Assembly (NCBI GenBank): GCA_965644295.1 | Contig: CBFFRP010000409.1 | Location: forward strand, 1-64,000 | Length of the DNA: 64,000 bases | Origin: Paraphysomonas bandaiensis | Lineage: Eukaryota > Chrysophyceae | Reading direction: 5' to 3' | Shown: positions 46,491 through 56,963 of the stretch, piece after piece | How the letters are laid out: each line of letters starts with the position of its first letter | How positions within the stretch are numbered: position 1 is the stretch's first letter | Position numbers and translations under genes: made by a program | The notes under the pieces: generated by a model | Database searches by the model: none | What the model saw: only the letters and a program-made list of their open reading frames with translations | What the model was told of the DNA's origin: nothing

Positions 46491-46539
46491 CGGAAGTGGT
46501 TGCACCTTGGTGCTTGCGGCGACGCACAAGCAGCTTCTG
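46491..46539 (+). ncRNA. Candidate structured RNA motif, copy B
   Basis: Outer stem CGGAAG/CTTCTG (46491-46496 with 46534-46539, one G-U pair). Hairpins GCACCTTGGTGC (46502-46513) and TGCGGCGACGCA (46515-46526). The upstream flank differs from copies A and C. Confidence 0.4.
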
Positions 46540-47012
46540 TAGCTCGTAATAGTAGGATAATAGAGCCTAGTCAAAGTATCATGAGGAGTGTGTCTCTCAT
46601 CAGTCTTACAGTATCATGAGGAGTGTGTATGACAGGCACCACAGAATAATATCTATGTTGTACGGGAGATTCCTTAATGATCAAGCGCAAACCCAATATC
46701 GCTTGTGAGGTATGTAAAATACATTTATAGCTCTCTACATATCTTAATTATGTGCTCAGGGGACATTGATGTGAAGCACATGTTAATTTCCATCAAGACT
46801 CACAATGCAGCTAGGTCCCTCATCAACGGTGAACCCACCGATGTCATCGCCCTTGGGAAGCTATGGAACAGCACCGGACATGGTCACGAGAAACTGTCCA
46901 ATTCTCATTGGAATGCAACGTTATAATGTTATGTATTGCATGTATACAATATATGCATTTATTAATTGATGGCTAGAGTATGCTCCCATGGTTGAATGAA
47001 AATTTTTATTTT

Positions 47013-47136
47013 TGACTAGGTGAATACCGTAAATCATAAACACCTAGTCATTGTAAACTAAAAATATGAATTATTAAATGACTAGGTTTTTACACCAATT
47101 TTGGTGTGACTAGGAAATTACGCCAATTTGACTAGA
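47013..47136. promoter_or_regulatory. Cluster of TGACTAGG octamers
   Basis: TGACTAGG at 47013-47020, inverted at 47043-47050, direct at 47079-47086 and 47107-47114, TGACTAGA at 47129-47136, and one more at 47480-47487. This looks like a binding-site array or a degenerate satellite; no function is shown. Confidence 0.4.
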
Positions 47137-47633
47137 GGTCCAATGATAGATCCCGCTGATTAATGATACTAATATATAATATATAGCAATTGTACTGTTG
47201 ATCGGGTTAGAAAAGCATTGCATTATTATTGACAGTTGAAGGGATGATAACCTACTATACTATTACAATACATTGTTCCTTAGCCCTGATATATATTATT
47301 GTCGTACTCTGTCAAAGGAACGAGTTGTTGGAAGATTTTTCTTCATTAATTATGCTCTCGTCTGTCAATTAAGAGAACGAGCGAAGTGTTTACATACTTA
47401 CTTGTGGATCGCCATCCTCCTACCATGCAATATCTATATCTTTCTGCTTTTATAACTAACATTAAAACATTTATTACAATGACTAGGTATTACTACTAAT
47501 ACGTAATGTGCGATGTGCGTGAATATATATAATTCGCGAGGTTGCATACGGTGTACGGCCTGAGACTATTCTGTATTATTACTACACACAGTTGAAAAAT
47601 GTTGCATATTAACATGTAGCTAGTTGCTGAAGT

Positions 47634-49517
47634 TTATGAACTAACTTTCTGTTTCTTTGACTTCTTAGTAGTCTTTGAAGCTGCTGTTGCTTCTTCTTTG
47701 ACAGCCTGGGAGCCAGCAGCAGCCGTGCTGGCACTCTCAGCAGCCTCAGTTTTTTTCGACGACTTCGATGAACTCGAAGATTTACTTTCTCCCGCGCCAT
47801 CTGTAGCGTTGTCGCCTTCTGATATAGCAGATGCTTTTCTCTTCTGTGTTCTTTTCTCCGTCTGAAATAAAAATATTACAATTACATCACATTTCAGCTC
47901 GACAGAGCACAGATACACATACTTTCTTCGTTCCAGCTTTGGAGGAGGGCTGCCTGCCCTGGGAGACTGGAAGCGGAGGAGGGAGCACTGCGGCAACAGT
48001 CGGTTTAACGTAGTGCTCAGTCAGCTCTTTGTCCGACGAATCAATTAGAACACTCGCATGTGGAATCACAAATCCAGCGCCAGAATCTACAGTCCCAAGG
48101 TCAATATATGTAGACGATGAAAGAAGTGTACTCACTCTTCTTAGACCTAGACCCAGATTCATATGTCGCCCGAAGTGTCACAAGATCTTTTTCTTTCTTC
48201 GCCAGTGTGTTCTGCAAACTTAGCAGGGTGGCTGCGTTTCTTCTCACCTGGTCATTGAGGTCGCACACTGCGCGGGTAGGCAAGAGGCGGTCGGGCATAC
48301 CCTGTTCTTGTAGATAGAGCACAAGCTTTTTCATGAATGATTTAGACATATCCGGGTTTAGAACTTTTTGATTCTGTTCAGAGTGTAGAGCAAGTCGCGC
48401 ACTCTGTAGGCAGGGGTTCCCAGGGGATGGTTTAAGACCTCTTCCTGATGGATCGGAAATACCCCCTCCATACATCATAATGGGGGGAACCAAGTTGGAT
48501 GCGGACCCTGGTTGCGACTGACCCATAGAAGCATTGAATGCAGCAGCATTACGGGCAGCTGCTTCGGCAGCAGCGGTAGCAGCGGCGCTCGTACTGGGCT
48601 GCTTGGGCTACTGACAGTAAGATACAAGAAATATCACATTGTTCAAGCAAACCTGTTTTTTTATTTTCTTTAGAGCGGCATCGACTGCCTTGAGCTCCTC
48701 CCTAAGCTTAGCTTCTTCTTCTACCTGTGCAAAAGTTCTATGTATAGAGAAAATACGTCAGTTGATGGTAAGTTGGAGGATATGCAATACTCACTGGTGA
48801 AACAAGATGTCTTGCTGTTTTCTTCTCGCCCGTTCATACTCAGCATTAAAAACACTGCAGGGCTGGTGTCTGTTCGAAAATTCTCCCTGTCCAGAGTGTT
48901 GGGCTTTTAATTTCGAGACAATGAAATAATATCTCGCCATTAGCTCCTCAGTCGTCCGAGGTGGTGTTGGCTCGTAGCGATCAGCGATCACGGGCCATCG
49001 AAGGTCATACCTGTGACATAAATACATCAAGTGGTCGGTCTCAGACCGCGTCCAAAGCGCGCTTTGCAACATTGATTCATACTCCGCATCAGTATATTGT
49101 ATGGGTTCTAATTTGACATTGAACTTAGCGTATGGGTAATCGAATCCTTGCTGCTCTGACTTAATCCAATGGCATAACTCAAGGTTATCACTAATACAAC
49201 AAAATAACCGATTAGAGACCCAAAGTGCGATTTTATGAGTATTGATACCTTCTAGCTGAATTTCGGAAAGGAGCCCACACCCACTTGCCTTTCATTGCAT
49301 TCTGACGCTTATCCTTGAACAAGGGCCCCTGATTGGTCTGTACAGCGGGGGCGATGCCGTCCTCTCCCACTAGTGCAAACAGCTCTCTGCTCATTCCTTT
49401 CGGTTTGCTTTTAATCTTCGATGAGCTTTTTGGTTTCTCACCAAGTATTCTCGCAGCATCGTCCTGGCTACTAGAGGCATGTTTGTTCATGCCCAGTATA
49501 TCCGCAACGTCTCCCAT
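47634..49517 (-). CDS. DMAP1: DMAP1/SWC4 subunit of NuA4 and SWR1 chromatin complexes
   Basis: Six exons (49517-49249, 49190-48795, 48737-48653, 48607-48136, 48086-47923, 47861-47634) give 537 residues. The start MGDVADILGM matches the family's N-terminus exactly. KGKWVWAPFRNSAR and the SANT-like region (TDAEYESMLQ, WTRSETDHLMYLCHRYDLRWPVIADRY, RTTEELMARYYFI) are diagnostic. A coiled coil (VEEEAKLREELKAVDAALKKIKK) and the DMAP1 C-terminal domain (LPTRAVCDLNDQVRRNAATLLSLQNTLAKKEKDLVTLRA) follow. The tail is Ala/Ser/Lys-rich and probably nuclear-targeting. In yeast and animals the protein is a shared subunit of the NuA4 acetyltransferase and the SWR1/SRCAP remodeller. All exon phases agree. Confidence 0.93.
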
Positions 49518-50782
49518 GATATTAATCTGATCCCTCACCTCAATCAAAACAAATAAAAATAAAAGATGATCACTTCCAATTCGCAGTGATAGAGGAGTAA
49601 TCTGAATGCACGGGTTTCTATCAACTTAAGTTGCTATCATGAAGTGTGTATGCATGTGCATATTATGGTATTTAATTTAATGCAAAGCACGGCATTTTAT
49701 CTCGATATCATAAAATCAAACTTTTCCTACAATAAACTGCATTTTTATAACTTTAAACTAGAAACTGTGTATTTTTGGACAGCAAAATCAGCAGCACAAC
49801 ATACATAAGTATACCGTATACACAGCACTGTAGTGCAGGGGGGTCTCTACACATGCATGGACTTGGCCTCATATCATGTGCATGATCTTTATGTAACACG
49901 CTGCTACATAATGCGAAACAAATTCAATGATTAGCCCTTCCCGTCTCAGGGAAAGTCGCTAGAGATCATCTATCAGCGTGGGTCAACTCTATATACTGAT
50001 AATCAGTAGGAGGCGTCACTTAAAGAAGTGGCAACAGATGGAGACCCTTCCTTCACATGTAAGTTATGAGTTGTACGTGAGCTCTGCGCAGAGAGCTATA
50101 TGAAGGGACTGTTGAATAAGAGGATGATACCGTACGCTCTCTTTAGGGAAGGACAATTCTGCTTCATTGTATATTGATGAGAACACATTCAGTAATTTTA
50201 ATAGTGCTGAACTTGTTGTATAATTCAGTCATATCTCTTTTGTGAATACCGTATTAGTCTACTTATATCTACACTATCTACATGACTACAAAAAATAACA
50301 TAACATCCATACATTACTGCACTCCTTGTACTATTAAGTACTATTTTTGACTTTACCATCGCTGTCCATAAAATCGCGGTAATATAGTTGTCCCTACTAA
50401 ATTTAACCGACGTTCCAACTAAACAAGAAATTGTCATTTGTTCCTACGAATTTTGCTGACATCCCTATATTATTAAACACGGCAGCAAATGTTTCAGACA
50501 TTCCTACTAAGTTAAGAAGTTTCGATTCTACTAAGTTGAACAACTACGGCTCAACTAATTTACTAGGTACATCTGCAAAATATAGTAGGAAGTAATGGCA
50601 CTTTGTAGTTTAGTAGGAACGTAGGAACACATGGAGAATTTAGTAGCTTTAAAAAACACCGCATAAACAAATCGTGAACAACTCAAAGGAGAAGTAAATA
50701 TCTACAAAAAATTCTTCGAATTAATTAAAGTAAAAAATCGTCCACACAAAGTTTATGTAATGAGCACATTAAAGATAATGAC
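49518..50782. other. Intergenic with CCTACTAA-type repeats
   Basis: No gene recognised. From about 50385 to 50640 strings such as TTCCTACTAA and TTCTACTAAGTT recur about every 25-40 bp in a degenerate array. Confidence 0.45.
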
Positions 50783-53700
50783 TTAATTCACACGACACTC
50801 TTCGAATGGAACCCCTGCCTGTGAAAAAAGCTTACTCCAAGCTTTTTGCCAGACACTCATCTTATCGTTCGTACTCTTCACTTCAGTTACAAATATACAA
50901 TCACGTGTCCACGGATATTGAGTGCTGTGTAGGCCCATTTGAGATGATAGATTATTACCCAGAGAATCGGCGACAGATGGCTCATATCGGTCAACGCAGA
51001 ACATTAAATCTGGCATTCCCCTGTAATAACATACCGGATCACGAACCATTTCCTCTAGGATGGTACTCAGTCTACTCCCACCCAAACAACACGCCACCGA
51101 TACGATAAACTTCTTTTCTGTCCTTTCCCAGTTAATCCCGAAACACCTTTTCCCATAGCATTGGTCATACTTTTCAGATAGTTGTCTCCTAATAGTTCCG
51201 ACGTCGGAGCACTTTAAAGCGTTAAGTATGGCGCATATTTTACCCCTTCGCCTTTGAAAGAAACTTTCATTTTGAACCAAGGGACTGTTAGGACCCTGGC
51301 AGTGTCTACCAGGAAGTAGGTCGATAGGACGGTCAAGAAACTCCCTTATCATTCCAAACGAAAGGGTAGAGTCATACATCGCATCCCATAGCACAAGCGA
51401 CATTAGTACCAACCATATAGAGCCCTCACAGTAAGACCCTAGCCAGGTCAGATGATTACCAGGAAGCGTTACTGTCCCATGCACCCAAGCACCCGGGCCT
51501 TTACATGTCTCCAACACATTTTGTACAAATGTATCAACACAACCTCTTGTAGGATCATTGTCGATTACAAACTTCGCCTCATCGTATAGGTGTAGCTCAA
51601 CTCCTTCGCATCCGTTGCCACCAATAACAGACAAATATCGACATAATGCAAACTTTTCAACAATCATGCCACAATCGCGGTTGTTAAAATATGCCACACG
51701 CGTGGCATTGGCCGAAATATCATCCAAGTGACTTGTTAGGTCACGACGGACATTTATTATTCCGCTTTCCTGACTATCAACCCTCTCGTATATCAAACGC
51801 TTTCTCCGCTTAAACGGCTGATTATCACCTGCACTTGTCACTGGACGTTGACGAGTACCACGAATCAATCTACCGCGAAACCAGCGAATCTGGTGTGCCA
51901 AAGGCGGAACATATCGTTTCGGAGGAGTTCTATCAGGGTCAGCACTTTGATCTAGAACATACTTTCTATTTCGACGCCTTCGCCCTCTAGAGTCATTTCC
52001 ACGATACATAGATGCCAGCTTTTCGATTTCTTCTGCATCGGCGGCATTTGTACCTCCCAACTGCCCACAAGACTCAAGCGCGGCGGAAAGTGCATGGAAA
52101 ATTTCATCTCTTGGTGCTTGTAGGTGCCGTAAACAGACAAGTAGGCGGATATGGCACTTGCCACGTACACTGGAAAGGATATCGTCCACAATTTCTAAAC
52201 CATTGAATAGTTTTCGACTTTTATCACCATTCAATAAATAACGCATAATTCGAATTGAAATATTGTAGTCATCTCGCCAACCACTGCAAGCGGTAAAGCG
52301 CTTCTTTTTCCACTGAGCTCTTCGTTCAAAATAATTTAGAAATTCAAACAGCCCACATAAAATTGGCCAGAGGGGAAGGACATGATACAATCTTGCCGAC
52401 ACAAATTCAGTAGAGAGAGATGCATAGTCATCATTAGACCCCCACGTAGTAGCTATTCCGGTGAAGGATACTGTCTCGTCGCTGCTCTCTCGCCACCCTT
52501 GCAAAACCATATCCAGCATGAGCTCAACATTACAGTCTATATCACTGTACACAGGTGGCTCATCGTCATCCTCCCCATTCACCAAAGCATCCCATTGACT
52601 ACTGATTCTACTTCTATGGTTTTCGTTTGACTCCTTCACGAGAGACTTCACTATATCACGCCATATCATAGCATCCCGGTAAGCACAGATATGTCTCACA
52701 TTCGTGTACAGACTGTCGAATGGTATATTCCGCACAGGCACTTCAAATGAAGTAAGAACATATGATGCACTATAACACACGCAATAGTTCATTACAAATA
52801 CGTCGATAACATATAATACACGATCGTTCAAATGTTGAAACTGTACATGCTGGTCAGAGTCATCCTGAAATTTTGGTGAGCTGTCACAAAAGCATTGCGA
52901 AGTACGATATATATTTTCCAGCATGTAGTCACATATTGCGTTCAGTGTAAGATTATCAGGGGTAGTGGAATCTGAGTACGGCACGCAGAGATAATAAACA
53001 ATATACACTAGCGCCCATTTAACAAGGCATGATCTACACTTCCGTAACGACAGCACTACGTCTTGTATATCCACACAAATCCTGGAAAAGTTACACACAT
53101 AACGCTGACTGAGCGTCATTTTCCCATGAAATACAGTGGTAAATAAACCCTCCAGCTCTGGGCCGTATGGTGAATGGAGTAGTGTTACAATATTCTTCAC
53201 AGCAGTAAGTACACGCAGCACAATTGGAAATTCGTCACACAATAGCTTAGAATTACTGCGGGTCACTGGTGATTCATCCGAGCATGGAACAATCGCGGCT
53301 GGTGGTATAGATACACGATTTAATGAAGTACTAAGTCTTCGTTCTTCGCTTGAAAATAATTTATCTAGAATAGAACGCACACTATCGGCAGTTTGAACCA
53401 GTTCTGAAGCGACATAATGCCAAACCACACCTCCCCTATCTCTCCACTTCTTACAATGTTGAGAATTCGGTGATATCAATAGACTACCAATCTGACACTG
53501 TTTAATCAACTGTGACGACCTCGAATAGACGTATATGTCAGCATCACAGTGTATCTCTCGCCTGCACCATATGCGGCGCTGTGAGCTCATCCAATACTTG
53601 TGTCCTATGGGATACTTGCAACACAGCTTTGGAGAATAGTCCCTCAGAGCTCTCCATAACTCTCTGCCTCTTTCATTCCATCGTGATTCAGCGATATAAT

Positions 53701-53851
53701 TGGACTGTATAGCGATGTGTAAGTTATGAGTGTTGATGCGATGTACGGACTCATAAGCACTGAACGATAACTGATTAGTCAGATGAATAAGAGAGAGATT
53801 ATCGTCAGTTAAAACACCATCAAACTCACAGTATATCACTGGTTTACTCAT
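50783..53851 (-). CDS. FAN1: FAN1-type structure-specific nuclease with an N-terminal HAD-like segment
   Basis: A single exon of 1,022 residues from the ATG at 53851. The C-terminal VRR-NUC domain (about 905-1021) has RGMPDLMFC with the metal-binding Asp (about 947), FVTEVKSTNDKMS with the E-x-K pair (about 989), WQKAW and a final ECRV. Upstream are FAN1-specific blocks: VEKFALCRYL, YCEGSIWLVLMSLVLWDAMY with the third acidic ligand (about 807), and an RPIDL...FFQRRRGKI block. FAN1 cuts 5' flaps and branched DNA in crosslink repair. The first 150 residues start VIYCEFDGVLTDD, a HAD-phosphatase motif I with Glu in place of the usual nucleophilic Asp, followed by an IAIQSN motif II-like strand and DADIYVYS. 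I see no UBZ finger or SAP domain. FAN1 identity is firm; the HAD call is tentative. Confidence 0.85.
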   Translation of the reverse strand: MSKPVIYCEFDGVLTDDNLSLIHLTNQLSFSAYESVHRINTHNLHIAIQSNYIAESRWNERGRELWRALRDYSPKLCCKYPIGHKYWMSSQRRIWCRREIHCDADIYVYSRSSQLIKQCQIGSLLISPNSQHCKKWRDRGGVVWHYVASELVQTADSVRSILDKLFSSEERRLSTSLNRVSIPPAAIVPCSDESPVTRSNSKLLCDEFPIVLRVLTAVKNIVTLLHSPYGPELEGLFTTVFHGKMTLSQRYVCNFSRICVDIQDVVLSLRKCRSCLVKWALVYIVYYLCVPYSDSTTPDNLTLNAICDYMLENIYRTSQCFCDSSPKFQDDSDQHVQFQHLNDRVLYVIDVFVMNYCVCYSASYVLTSFEVPVRNIPFDSLYTNVRHICAYRDAMIWRDIVKSLVKESNENHRSRISSQWDALVNGEDDDEPPVYSDIDCNVELMLDMVLQGWRESSDETVSFTGIATTWGSNDDYASLSTEFVSARLYHVLPLWPILCGLFEFLNYFERRAQWKKKRFTACSGWRDDYNISIRIMRYLLNGDKSRKLFNGLEIVDDILSSVRGKCHIRLLVCLRHLQAPRDEIFHALSAALESCGQLGGTNAADAEEIEKLASMYRGNDSRGRRRRNRKYVLDQSADPDRTPPKRYVPPLAHQIRWFRGRLIRGTRQRPVTSAGDNQPFKRRKRLIYERVDSQESGIINVRRDLTSHLDDISANATRVAYFNNRDCGMIVEKFALCRYLSVIGGNGCEGVELHLYDEAKFVIDNDPTRGCVDTFVQNVLETCKGPGAWVHGTVTLPGNHLTWLGSYCEGSIWLVLMSLVLWDAMYDSTLSFGMIREFLDRPIDLLPGRHCQGPNSPLVQNESFFQRRRGKICAILNALKCSDVGTIRRQLSEKYDQCYGKRCFGINWERTEKKFIVSVACCLGGSRLSTILEEMVRDPVCYYRGMPDLMFCVDRYEPSVADSLGNNLSSQMGLHSTQYPWTRDCIFVTEVKSTNDKMSVWQKAWSKLFSQAGVPFEECRVN

Positions 53852-54213
53852 ATGGGATATAGTGATTACATCAGTGATTGTGAATGATGTGACTGATGTT
53901 TAATGCCACCTGACTATACATGTATGTATGCTATGAGACCCTTCTATGTACTCTCGTCATGATGAGGTGGACTAATAGTTGGGATATTTACAGGAATATC
54001 CCTGGTTTCCGGAATGAAAACCAGTTTTCCTGTACTATTCAAACTCCTTTGTAGGAGTACCAGCACTGCTGTGCTATATATACAGATAGGTGTTGGGATC
54101 TTGAGGCACGGAGGAGTGATTCAATGTGCATGGAATAGAGGCCGAGTGATTCACCCTGTTACAATATATCTCCCACCAGACTCGTCTATACTTGTACGAC
54201 TAGTTCATTTGCA

Positions 54214-55555
54214 ATGCATCACGTTCTCAGCTTCTTACAGCAGGCCTCTGCACATAATGTAACCTTGACGCACACTCTTTTGTCGTTTTAATCCTTATTT
54301 TGCTTTATTTTCAGGCGAATTCATCTTCGAATACGGAACAAAAGAGGTAACGTGTAATGGCGAGATGTTTATTCTCTGAAAGTATTGTTTGTAGAGTTCA
54401 ACTTGCGGTACAAGTTCGACAGCGAATGAACCGAGCGGATAACGTTCAGAAGCAATCGGAACAGTCTTGCTGTGATTTGTATGCACATTGGTTTGTTTCA
54501 TTGTTAGCGTTATGCGAGAGTGCTGCCCGACTAACTGTACACTCTGCTATTGTGGGGGTTGTACTTATTCTCTACTATGTTATATACTGTCTGTCGTGTG
54601 GTAAAGTAAGTGTGAGTAACGTGATGGCCCATCAAATGAGTCGATGCAGTTTGTATTCCGGCCTGTTATTTGCAATGCTAGGGAATATATGTACGTTTTA
54701 TCATATTGTAAATGCAATTCTAAAGTGTGATTTTATGAAGTGGTACCTTGGAACCCAGTTCTCTATGTTTTTCACCAATCAGGAACACTCTCAAGGTACA
54801 CATACACTGTTCTAGTTTCTTTTTAGGCGTGTATTTGTTATGATATGAAGTACGTTTACATAGTGTATATCAATTGGTTTTGGATATATATAGATATCTT
54901 ATAATTCGACCTCAGGCCAAACGTTCCGGGCTCTTTGCTCCACCTTCAGGATATTCCCTCTGCACTAGACATAGACTGTTGGAGCTGTTGCATCTGTTGC
55001 GGGTGCCGCAAAGGCCATTGCGTCTGCTGTGGTCAGCCTGCAGAGTCGAGCCTTCCGCCTTATAAGCTGGCGCAAGTATGTATATGTTCACTTATACTAA
55101 TTGTATCTTTTTACCGCACCTCTTTCACGTACACAGATCTCGCTACTAAGTGTGGGGTTTTGCTCGGGGTGTGGCTGGTATCAGTGTGTCGGAGGGGATT
55201 CCTTCCACCGCAAACTAGGTCTGTTTAAATTTGTCTTTTCCGAAATGCCTAAGTATGAATGATTTTAGACAAGGCATTTAGTGAGGTTGATGTTGAAAAT
55301 GCTGAGGCTACTCGAGCATTCTACCAGCAGGTAGCTATCTATATACACATGACATGATATAATACGATTCTATTGTACATGAATTTTACTTGTTTGGAAT
55401 AGAACTACAACTGTACATCCTTCGATGAGCTATTTCGGAGAGATGTATGTGGTGAAGTGGTCGCCCCAGTAGCACAGCAGAGAGATATGCACTACCCCGT
55501 AGTAGTGCAAGCGCAACCAGTGCAAGGAACCACTGTTGGTGTGAACTACAAGTAA
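54214..55555 (+). CDS. Cys-rich membrane protein of unknown family
   Basis: Nine short exons whose phases all agree: 54214-54258, 54315-54346, 54395-54605, 54650-54707, 54759-54795, 54916-55075, 55137-55218, 55269-55330 and 55403-55555, giving 279 residues. A hydrophobic segment (LTVHSAIVGVVLILYYVIYCLSC, about 75-97) is followed by a second less certain one, then by a remarkable cluster DCWSCCICCGCRKGHCVCCG (about 150-169) and a further FCSGCGWYQC. The cluster could be multiply palmitoylated or metal-binding. The C-terminus is Gln/Val-rich. I do not recognise the family. The model rests on splice consensus and phase only, so individual exons may be wrong. The motif-bearing exon 6 is the most secure. 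Confidence 0.5.
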
Positions 55556-56963
55556 TAACTGAATTGCGGAATTGCCCTACTTGATATTGGGCTACTGCAA
55601 GCATGAAATATAAAGTATATAATGCGTAGTAGCGTCAATGTATAGTTATTGCCGAATATACAACATATACTATGTATCAGGATCAGGAACAACTGTACAG
55701 CGTTGAGATATACAATGTGCACAGCTGCGAGTTTTCGATGCAATATTCAAGTGACTTAGGAAGCATTAGTACACGATTGCAATTAACTACAAGTTCGTAA
55801 TACTATTTTCAATTATTTCAATGGTATTGTTGATCGCTTTGAAAAACTATGGCACTATTTTGGCTACAGTATCGATATACATTTTTAAGACTAGAAAGAG
55901 ATATCACAAATTAACAGTGGATGTACTTCTCCTAAAATATACTCCAAAATAATATTTTAAGAAGTGCTTACTATAGTAGTAACAGGAAAGTAGGTATCTT
56001 TGTCAAAATCTGGGGCCGTGAAAATTTGTAAAAGAGGATGATTGTAAACACCTTATTATTTTGTAGCGGTTGTGCTTCTACACTTCTACATGAAGGAGTT
56101 AGGATGGAGAGTATATCTTCTGTATTCTATTTGGAATGCAATCAATTGCTAAATATATTTGAGAACTATGCATTAGTATGACCGTATGACCTTATCACGG
56201 CTGGCCATCTATGACGCATTTCAATTGTGAGTTCGGCCTCTCGTTGATTTTATAAAACAGTAGCAAACGCTCTAATAAAAGTATGCTTATTACAGGAGAC
56301 ACTACATCTCCATCCATCCTTACATTTCTATTTCAAGCTATTTATTCTTGTTTCGGAGGATGCCTCAATCTCATCTAATAGTGTTTATAGAGTTTAAACA
56401 ATATGCAGCTAATCAACTTCTTCTGTTTATGTTACTGTACACATGATGCCATATTAGAACAAGAAGATAGCCAATGAGTACATATCTATCGTGCGCACCT
56501 CACAGTTTTACTGTCCTAGATACCATACCTGTTAGAGATAGATCTACCTATAGATATCTAGATATATAGATAGCTATGCATGGATGCAGATGTCCACATA
56601 TAGGTATATATATACGGTATACCGTGTATACTGTATGTGTTCATGCTATCAACCAAACCTTCCAGAGCTTTGATTGGACATAAAGTGTACAAAAAGAACC
56701 TACTCTGCTGATGATGATGGTGAATAAAGTGTCAGCATGGATATTCACGATCCCTCTCCGCACCCTCGGCCTGACTGCATATGCAAAGCACCCTTCACAC
56801 TTCCATCTTAGAACTTCGATCATCCATGACGGCATAGCAATGATTCATACCTACACTATCACTGTATAGACCTACTTCACTTCACTGTATCTTCACTTCA
56901 CTTCACTGTATTGACTTCGTATATTATCTTCTTGTTCTGTATGCGTTAACACCGTAAGCTAAC
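55556..56963. other. Intergenic, no gene recognised
   Basis: AT-rich sequence with short TATA and TAGATA microsatellites near 56530-56640. Confidence 0.5.

Larger units (their letters stand above)
46205..47633. other. Intergenic with repeat remnants and a GACTAGG cluster
   Basis: 46205-46545 carries a second dispersed-repeat context ending in the structured motif. A short open stretch at 46740-46926 does not join any upstream exon in phase, so no gene is called. TGACTAGG-type octamers cluster at 47013-47136. Confidence 0.5.

Noticed and set aside
46705-46926. A small plus-strand frame as a gene with an upstream exon at 46679
   Set aside because: The only strong donor and acceptor join out of phase or run into a stop; no family recognised.
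54357-54815. A single 152-codon exon as the Cys-rich gene's membrane domain
   Set aside because: It reads through two strong donors and leaves the next exon out of phase; the nine-exon model is in phase throughout.
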